Position numbers and translations under genes: made by a program
Assembly (NCBI GenBank): GCA_002483135.1
Contig: DLHI01000005.1
Location: 1-64,000 of the forward strand
Direction: 5' to 3'
DNA: 64,000 nt
Origin: Hyphomonadaceae bacterium UBA7672
GTDB lineage: Bacteria; Pseudomonadota; Alphaproteobacteria; Caulobacterales; Hyphomonadaceae
Shown here: positions 59,305-64,000 of the stretch, piece by piece
How the letters are laid out: each line of letters begins with the position of its first letter
How positions within the stretch are numbered: the stretch's first letter is position 1
Notes under the pieces: generated by a model
The model's input: only the letters and a program-made list of their open reading frames with translations
The model's database searches: none
Told to the model about the DNA's origin: nothing

Positions 59305-60306
59305 TCACGGTCTCAGCACGACCTTCCCAACCAAGCGGCGATCGCGCATCAGTTCGAACGCTTCGCGCCAGCGCGTTAGCGGCAGCTCTGCAAACACCGT
59401 CGGGCGCGTCTTCCCCTCCGCCGCCCATTGCCAGATGAGGTCGCGGACAATGCGGCCGCGTTCCGGCAGGCGGCGTCCGTATTCGCCCGCACGTACGCCG
59501 ATCACCGAGAAGCCCTTGATCAATGGGATGTTGGTGTTGATGCTGGCGATGCGCCCGCCGGCAAAGCCGATGACGAGCAGGCGGCCGTTGAAGGCGATAC
59601 AGCGCGTCGATTCATCGAACACATCGCCGCCGACGGGATCGTAGATGACGTCCGCGCCGCGATCGTGGGTGAGGCGCTTCACTTCTTCGCGGAAGGCGTC
59701 GCCCGGCTTTGGGCCGAGTACGATCACCTCGTCGGCGCCGGCGAGGCGGAGAGCGTTCGCCTTTTCCGCCGATGCGGTTGTGGCGATCACGTGGGCGCCG
59801 AGCAGCAGCCCCACATCCATCGCCGCCATGCCGACGCCGCCCGATGCGCCGTGCACGAGCAGCGTCTCGCCTGCTTTCAGTTGGCCGCGTTCGATCAGCG
59901 AGACGTACGCTGTCGTGTAGGCGGCGGGATAGGCGGCGGCCATCGGCGCCGGCATCGCGTCGGGTATGGGGTGCAGGTTGCTCGCGGGGCAGACGGCGAA
60001 CTCGGCAAACGCGCCGGTCTTGGCCCCGCCCGCCACGCGCTGGCCGACGAGTAAGTCGCTCACGCCGGGTCCGAGCGCGTCGACCACGCCGGCGAGGTCC
60101 ATGCCGACGGTGAAGGGCGGTTCGGGTTTGAACTGGTATTCGCCTTTCAGCATCAGGAGGTCTGGGAAGTTGAGGCTGGCCGCCTCGACGCGGACGCGGA
60201 CCTCGCCAGGGCCTGGCTCGGGCAGGGGCACCGGCCGCAGGGCGACTTTGGAAAAATCGGCCGAAAGGGCCTCGCAGACGACAGCTTGCATGGTCCGGTT
60301 GATCAT
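59305..60306 (-). CDS. NADPH:quinone oxidoreductase (zinc-free MDR family)
   Basis: A 333-residue medium-chain reductase of the quinone oxidoreductase type. The first domain has PEPGPGEVRVRVEAASLNFPDLLMLKGEYQ and GMDLAGVVDALGPGV; the NADPH site is LLVHGASGGVGMAAMDVG; the structural zinc cysteines are absent, as usual for this branch. A second ATG (60291) gives the commoner MQAVVCE start. Substrate may be a quinone or enone. Confidence 0.93.
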   Translation of the reverse strand: MINRTMQAVVCEALSADFSKVALRPVPLPEPGPGEVRVRVEAASLNFPDLLMLKGEYQFKPEPPFTVGMDLAGVVDALGPGVSDLLVGQRVAGGAKTGAFAEFAVCPASNLHPIPDAMPAPMAAAYPAAYTTAYVSLIERGQLKAGETLLVHGASGGVGMAAMDVGLLLGAHVIATTASAEKANALRLAGADEVIVLGPKPGDAFREEVKRLTHDRGADVIYDPVGGDVFDESTRCIAFNGRLLVIGFAGGRIASINTNIPLIKGFSVIGVRAGEYGRRLPERGRIVRDLIWQWAAEGKTRPTVFAELPLTRWREAFELMRDRRLVGKVVLRP

Positions 60307-60370
60307 TGGGCGATGCTGCCTCGGGAGGTGGCGGGGGTCATCCGATTAAGCAAACTTTACGCTAGGGCAA

Positions 60371-60398
60371 TTGACGTGAGTGCGGCGCAGCATAACCT
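60371..60398 (+). promoter_or_regulatory. Candidate promoter for the first UrcA gene
   Basis: TTGACG at 60371-60376 and TAACCT at 60393-60398 with 16-base spacing, about 100 bases before the ATG at 60497. The -35 is good, the -10 weak. Confidence 0.35.
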
Positions 60399-60496
60399 GT
60401 TCGCAACTGCACAAAAACAAGCGAATCGTGCAGAGGGAAACGCTCCAGGGTCGGTTGAGTAGGCACGTTCAAACGACAACCCGGAGAAATAGACCA

Positions 60497-60799
60497 ATGA
60501 AACGTATCATGATTTTTGCCGCCATCCTGTCCGCAGCCTCGGTGGCGCATGCCGATCCCGTGACGGTGTCGACGCCGAAAGCGCCGGTTTCTGCAGAAGA
60601 CGCGGCGTCGTATGTCGCCAGCCTCGACCGGGCGGTGAAGCAGGTTTGCCGTAAGGCCGCCGCCCCTGTGGTTGGCGTCGGTTATTACAGCTATCTCGCC
60701 TGCCTGAAAGATACCCGCGCAGAGGTGGCGAAGCTGGATCCGACAGGGCTGTATGCCGGCGGCGAATCGAAGGCCGCCGTCCTGGTCGCGGCGAAGTAG
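60497..60799 (+). CDS. UrcA-family exported protein
   Basis: A 100-residue exported protein with Sec signal MKRIMIFAAILSAASVAHA. The mature part has the UrcA-like pattern AEDAASYVASLDRAVKQVCRKAA, followed by LACLKDTRAEVAKL, with two Cys that probably form a disulfide. The family is widespread in Sphingomonadales and Caulobacterales and its function is unknown. A second UrcA gene lies 222 bases downstream. A terminator follows. Confidence 0.8.
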   Translation: MKRIMIFAAILSAASVAHADPVTVSTPKAPVSAEDAASYVASLDRAVKQVCRKAAAPVVGVGYYSYLACLKDTRAEVAKLDPTGLYAGGESKAAVLVAAK

Positions 60800-60823
60800 A
60801 CGGCTCATACGACCATTATTGCG

Positions 60824-60855
60824 AACGCCCGGGGCCCTGCCTCGGGCGTTTTGCT
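60824..60855 (+). terminator. Rho-independent terminator after first UrcA gene
   Basis: AACGCCCG (60824-60831) pairs with CGGGCGTT (60843-60850) around an 11-base loop, followed by TTTTGCTTTGATTT. Confidence 0.85.
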
Positions 60856-60908
60856 TTGATTTCGCGGGCGAACCAGCCGAACGCCGCGAAGATGCCCCAT
60901 TTGCTCCC

Positions 60909-60938
60909 TTGACAGGACATATTGCTATTCGATAAAAC
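60909..60938 (+). promoter_or_regulatory. Candidate promoter for second UrcA gene
   Basis: A consensus TTGACA at 60909-60914 and TAAAAC at 60933-60938 with an 18-base spacer, followed by an AT-rich start region, 84 bases before the ATG at 61022. Confidence 0.55.
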
Positions 60939-61021
60939 ATCATCGACTTTCGATGCTGGCGGTCAGGAGCCGCACCGAGAGGGACGAGAGAGCAACAGCC
61001 GTGTCCACTTGGAGAATAACA

Positions 61022-61366
61022 ATGAAAACAACTACCTCCACCAACCTGATCGCATGCGCCGTCATCGTCGGCGCTTTCACCGTGGGCTTCGCGTCGGGGC
61101 CGGCTTTTGCCCAGGTCGACCGCGACGCCCCGTTTGAATTCCAGTTCTCCTACTCCCCGAGCGAACTGGCCACGGTTCCTCAGGCTGAGTCGCTTCTCGT
61201 GCGGCTCGAGCAGGACGTTCGCCGTCATTGCGGCGGCAACCGCAAGATGTCGATCGACGAGCGTCGCTTTGTCGAAACGTGCATCGACACGACGATGAAG
61301 GACTCGATCGCGAAGTTCGGGTCCCCCGCCGTCGCCCAGGCATTCCAATCCCGCGCTGACGGCTGA
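61022..61366 (+). CDS. UrcA-family exported protein
   Basis: A 114-residue exported protein with signal MKTTTSTNLIACAVIVGAF and cleavage near PAFA. The mature part has FQFSYSPSELATVPQAESLLVRLEQDVRRHCGG and VETCIDTTMKDSIAKFGSPAVAQAF, the UrcA family pattern with two conserved Cys. Function is unknown; the first UrcA gene upstream has the same cysteine layout but different sequence. ATG 61022 follows GGAGAATAAC. Confidence 0.85.
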   Translation: MKTTTSTNLIACAVIVGAFTVGFASGPAFAQVDRDAPFEFQFSYSPSELATVPQAESLLVRLEQDVRRHCGGNRKMSIDERRFVETCIDTTMKDSIAKFGSPAVAQAFQSRADG

Positions 61367-61392
61367 TCCCCCCCGATTCTGTGCAGCGCAGG

Positions 61393-61424
61393 CGAGGCCG
61401 GGCCATCCGACAAGCCCGGCCTCG
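61393..61424 (+). terminator. Probable terminator hairpin after second UrcA gene
   Basis: CGAGGCCGGG (61393-61402) and CCCGGCCTCG (61415-61424) form a perfect 10-bp stem with a 12-base loop, 27 bases after the stop. Followed by ATTACTTGACC, not a strong T tract. It could also act on the minus strand for nrsF, whose end is at 61631. Confidence 0.6.
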
Positions 61425-61630
61425 ATTACTTGACCACCCGACGATCCCCTTCCTCTTGTCTCGCGGGTCCATCCCCGCGATCCGGAGGGGCCGAGCGGAA
61501 ATGAGCGGGCACGACCGCCTCGCCATTTCACCAGGACGCATCGCCCCGACGGACGCCCGCAGCCTGATCCCAAACCAGCCGCGGGCGGACACGGAAGGCG
61601 TCTGGCGCAAACGCGCCGATTGCTTGCAGC

Positions 61631-62269
61631 CTACCACCTCAGAATGCGCCATCCAGCCAGCGTGCCCGCGATCGTGCTGATGGCGATGCCGGCCGTGTAC
61701 CAGATCAGCGTGAAGGCGGCCGAAGTCTCGCCGCAGTGCAGACCGTAGACCGTTGCAGCCACGCCGCCGACGAAGAGGCCAGCGCCGGCGCCGGCGAGCG
61801 CGGGGCGCGTAGGTGCAAACTTCCTCATCACCAGCAGCACGCCGAGCAGGCCCGGCAACGCAAGCAGGCTGATCCGCCATGGGCATTCATCCCAGGTCGA
61901 GCCAAGCAGGGCGGCAGAGACCTGCTCGGCGGGCATCGTTGCCAGTTGCGCAATCGCGATGGCGCCCAGCGCTGCAATGCCTGCGATCGCGACCATCAGG
62001 CCACGGCGGGACGACACGCCTGGCCGCGCCAGCCTTTCGGCCAGCAGGAAACCGCCGACAGCCAGAACGGCCGTGTACATTGTTTTCATCCAGTAAGAGG
62101 CCGCGCCCACGGCCTCGCCCATATCGCGCAGGCCCAGCCACGGGACGAGGATCGCCAGTGCAACAAGGGCGGTGGCGGCGCCCACCAGTGCGAGGCGACG
62201 CGGAATTGAGAAGCGAGCGGCCGGCTTCGCATCGCTCGCCATCATCGCGATCAGGTCGTCAGTCTTCAT
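61631..62269 (-). CDS. nrsF: NrsF-type anti-sigma factor (DUF1109)
   Basis: A 212-residue membrane protein with six helices. NrsF holds the ECF sigma SigF at the inner membrane and lets it go on metal stress; in Caulobacter two conserved Cys mediate this. Here Cys129 in TWDECPWRI and Cys179 in GLHCGETSA are at the matching places. The N-terminus MKTDDLIAMMASDAKPAARFSIP is typical. Its ATG overlaps the end of sigF by 11 bases, so the two are translationally coupled. Confidence 0.9.
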   Translation of the reverse strand: MKTDDLIAMMASDAKPAARFSIPRRLALVGAATALVALAILVPWLGLRDMGEAVGAASYWMKTMYTAVLAVGGFLLAERLARPGVSSRRGLMVAIAGIAALGAIAIAQLATMPAEQVSAALLGSTWDECPWRISLLALPGLLGVLLVMRKFAPTRPALAGAGAGLFVGGVAATVYGLHCGETSAAFTLIWYTAGIAISTIAGTLAGWRILRW

Positions 62270-62798
62270 CGCGAACCCTCCTCATCAGGGCCTTTAGCGA
62301 CCGATGCACGCTGACCTTTACAGCGCTTTCCGACATGCCGGTACGCGCGGCCGCCTCGGCGGTCGAGAGTTCGTCGAGCTTCACCGCCTTGATGACCGCG
62401 CGCTGACGCTCGGGCAATTCGGATAGCAGGCGTTCGACATCTGTGCGGGCCGAGCCGTCGGACGGCTCCTCTGCAAAGAGCGCCTCGGCCGACTCGATGG
62501 GTTCGCTGCGCCGAACGCGGCGACGCCGGTAGATGTCGATCAGGCGATAGCGGGCGATAGCGTAGGCCCACGCCGTGAAGGGCTGGGCGGCGTCCCACGT
62601 TTCGCGCTTGAGATGGATCGCCAGCAGGGTCTCCTGCACCAGATCCTCGACGTCCTGATCGGTTGGGCCGAGTTTGCGGGCGAAGTAGCGGCGCAGCAGG
62701 GTCGCCATGCGCGACAGCAGTTCGGCATGGGCCGCGGCGTCGCCGCCGAGGCCCTTCAGCATCAACGCCTTGAGGGGGCCATCGAAAGCCTCCAACAT
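62259..62798 (-). CDS. sigF: ECF sigma factor, SigF type
   Basis: A 179-residue ECF sigma factor. Region 2 is RYFARKLGPTDQDVEDLVQETLLAIHLKRETWDAAQPFTAWAYAIARYRLIDIYRRRRV, region 4 is LLSELPERQRAVIKAVKLDELSTAEAAARTGMSESAVKVSVHRSLKALM. Coupling to nrsF identifies it as SigF-like, the metal-stress sigma that drives the gig/bufferin genes in Caulobacter. The ATG at 62798 is behind GGGGAGCG. DoxX and DUF2063 genes lie immediately upstream on the same strand. Confidence 0.93.
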   Translation of the reverse strand: MLEAFDGPLKALMLKGLGGDAAAHAELLSRMATLLRRYFARKLGPTDQDVEDLVQETLLAIHLKRETWDAAQPFTAWAYAIARYRLIDIYRRRRVRRSEPIESAEALFAEEPSDGSARTDVERLLSELPERQRAVIKAVKLDELSTAEAAARTGMSESAVKVSVHRSLKALMRRVRDED

Positions 62799-62861
62799 CG
62801 CTCCCCGATTCAGCGGCCGCCGATTCCTAGGGCCGCTGCTAGTCGCAAAGCTTAGCTGGCT

Positions 62862-62909
62862 CAGGCGCCCGCCGCCACGGGGAAGTGACGGAGGACGCCT
62901 GGGCGCCTG
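62862..62909. repeat. Perfect 9-bp inverted repeat between doxX and sigF
   Basis: CAGGCGCCC (62862-62870) and GGGCGCCTG (62901-62909) are exact reverse complements spaced by 30 bases in the 143-base gap between the DoxX stop and sigF start. Either a weak attenuator or an operator; role unknown. Confidence 0.5.
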
Positions 62910-62941
62910 CGCGATGTGGCAAGCATATGACCTTGCAGCGA

Positions 62942-63418
62942 TCACGGTATCCGCAGCAGCCTGTCGAGGGAGAATGCGCCGCCGCCCCGGCCGAGCAGAT
63001 AAACCAGCGGACCGGCCCAGACGAGGTGTGTCGGCCATGCGTCGGGATAGACGAAGAGTTGGATGACCAGCGTCATGAACAGCAGGCCGAGCGCAGAGAG
63101 TCGCGTCAGCAGGCCAAGGGCGAGCGTAATCGACAGGGCGTGCTCGGCATAGGTGGCGAGATAGGCTGCGACCTCGGGGGGCAGCAGGGGCACATGGTAT
63201 TCGTATGTGAAGAGCGTGAAAGTCTCTTCCCTCAGCGTGATGACGCCGTCGACCTTGGTGCGGGCAGACAGGAAGAAGACGCCTGCGATGCCGAAGCGAC
63301 ACAGCAAGGCGATCAGCCATGTGGGCACGAGCGTATCCGGAGCCCGCATGAGGGCGAGCAGGGGATTGGGTCGGGCTGTGGCGGTCATCGTGTTGGGCGT
63401 CAGTGTCTCAGTCGTCAT
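62942..63418 (-). CDS. DoxX-family membrane protein of a bufferin/gig operon
   Basis: A 158-residue DoxX-type protein with four helices: IALLCRFGIAGVFFLSARTKVDG, VAAYLATYAEHALSITLALGLLTRL, SALGLLFMTLVIQLFV and a C-terminal segment. It matches GigT/BufD-like proteins of gold- or copper-induced operons. Its start overlaps the DUF2063 stop by 11 bases, so the two are coupled. Adjacent sigF-nrsF supports SigF-dependent control. Metal efflux or quinone-related roles have been suggested but are unproven; the name is inferred by context. Confidence 0.87.
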   Translation of the reverse strand: MTTETLTPNTMTATARPNPLLALMRAPDTLVPTWLIALLCRFGIAGVFFLSARTKVDGVITLREETFTLFTYEYHVPLLPPEVAAYLATYAEHALSITLALGLLTRLSALGLLFMTLVIQLFVYPDAWPTHLVWAGPLVYLLGRGGGAFSLDRLLRIP

Positions 63419-64000
63419 GGCGGGGGTTCCGTTCGATGGGCGAAAGGTGGGTGAAGAGGCCGAGGGCGAGGCCTGTGACGAGAACCTGATGGAGGGCGCA
63501 GGCGGGGTCTGCGGCGAGGGCGGATTCTGCGGCCTCGATTAGAGACGCACCCTTCGCGAGTGAAGCGATGAAGGCCAGCGGACCAGGCGCGATTACGCGC
63601 CCCTCAACCTGCGCGCCTGTGCGGACGAAAAGCATGTGCTCCGGTTCTGCCTCGAGCACCTGCTCGGCGCCGCGCGTTGGCGACTGGTGGGCCAGCCAGA
63701 GCGAAGGGATGCCAGCATTGAAGGAGGCGATGCGCACGCTGGGGTGAAGCGCGAGCGTGACATCGGAAAGCCGTTCGGGAGGAAGACCTGCCAGCGCGGC
63801 GCCATCGAGCAGTTCGGCGTCGGCTGCGGACCATGATTGCCACCAGAGCCAGTCGAGTTGCGCAATGCCGGAAAGGTAAGGCGCGTCTGCGGCTGGTGGG
63901 AAAGTGGCGAGCCATGTGGGGAAGCTTTCGCCATAGGCCAGCAAGGCCGGCTCGCACGGCGGATGGGCCTGAACGTATTCACCGGCGGCGGCGCGGAACC
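63408..64000 (-). CDS. DUF2063 protein (BufC/GigC-like), partial at window edge
   Basis: The 197 C-terminal residues of a protein whose start lies beyond 64000; the frame is open to the edge. The reading continues upstream of the TTG at 63944 as EYVQAHPPCEPALLAYGESF, a pattern typical of DUF2063 (putative DNA-binding domain, IPR018640). Further on are SGIAQLDWLWWQSWSAADAELLDG and LALHPSVRIASFNAGIPSLWLAH. DUF2063 partners of DUF692 MNIO enzymes bring the precursor peptide to the oxidase in bufferin synthesis, so the MNIO gene should be next, past 64000. Confidence 0.85.
   Translation of the reverse strand, partial: FRAAAGEYVQAHPPCEPALLAYGESFPTWLATFPPAADAPYLSGIAQLDWLWWQSWSAADAELLDGAALAGLPPERLSDVTLALHPSVRIASFNAGIPSLWLAHQSPTRGAEQVLEAEPEHMLFVRTGAQVEGRVIAPGPLAFIASLAKGASLIEAAESALAADPACALHQVLVTGLALGLFTHLSPIERNPRHDD

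Noticed and set aside
1..64000. CRISPR array, insertion sequence or transposase
   Set aside because: No regularly spaced repeats and no transposase-type gene was found in either strand.

Overview
The window is a high-GC chromosomal segment of an alphaproteobacterium, most likely Caulobacterales (Hyphomonadaceae-like). The evidence is the gene order glyA-nrdR-ribD-ribE-ribBA-ribH-nusB-thiL, the plsX-fabH-ihfA-merR-tRNA-Pro block, a MucR/Ros regulator, an HdaA gene beside ppk, UrcA-family proteins and a sigF-nrsF pair. Genes are dense, many overlap by ATGA or GTGA, and GTG or TTG starts are common. There is no rRNA, CRISPR array, integrase or transposase. One gene (P63C family, 32.2-33.3 kb) looks recently acquired.

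Layout. 0-8 kb: two uncharacterised genes, a MucR-like regulator, glyA, nrdR, and a riboflavin operon running into nusB and thiL. 8-13 kb: secreted and BamE-type proteins, a cytochrome bc1 assembly chaperone, plsX-fabH, ihfA, a MerR regulator, tRNA-Pro(GGG) and tRNA-Val(TAC). 13-20 kb: an orphan membrane protein, a PQQ dehydrogenase with a C-terminal cytochrome c, and a small exopolysaccharide set (GH16 hydrolase, GT2 transferase, O-antigen-ligase-like polymerase). 20-31 kb: nitrilase family, ModE-like regulator, Kef-type antiporter, purM-purN, DUF2066 protein, hdaA, ppk and ppx. 31-38 kb: enoyl-CoA hydratase, the P63C insertion, hemerythrin, and a group of small enzymes around an acyl-CoA dehydrogenase. 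38-44 kb: S46 peptidase, CNT nucleoside transporter and TonB receptor in a row. 44-53 kb: pccB and pccA with lipoproteins, an MHS transporter, a 2-hydroxyacid dehydrogenase, a GIY-YIG protein and a K+ channel between them. 53-61 kb: MBL lipoprotein, DUF188, OmpA, an orphan LuxI-type synthase, GNAT, DUF429, TetR, quinone oxidoreductase and two UrcA proteins. 61-64 kb: nrsF, sigF, DoxX and a partial DUF2063 gene cut by the window edge.

How the genes work together. The rib operon supplies flavins but has two oddities: RibD carries only the reductase domain, and the RibA half of RibBA lacks the zinc and catalytic motif. hdaA and ppk/ppx join control of replication initiation to polyphosphate turnover. 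The S46 peptidase, TonB receptor and CNT transporter look like a scavenging route for peptides and nucleosides. The right end is the most interesting: a sigF-nrsF metal-stress module directly downstream of DUF2063 and DoxX genes, matching the distal half of a bufferin/gig operon (metal-binding RiPP made by a DUF692 MNIO enzyme), whose precursor and MNIO genes should lie just past position 64000. The second is a LuxI-like synthase with a long C-terminal extension, an altered conserved Glu and no LuxR in view.
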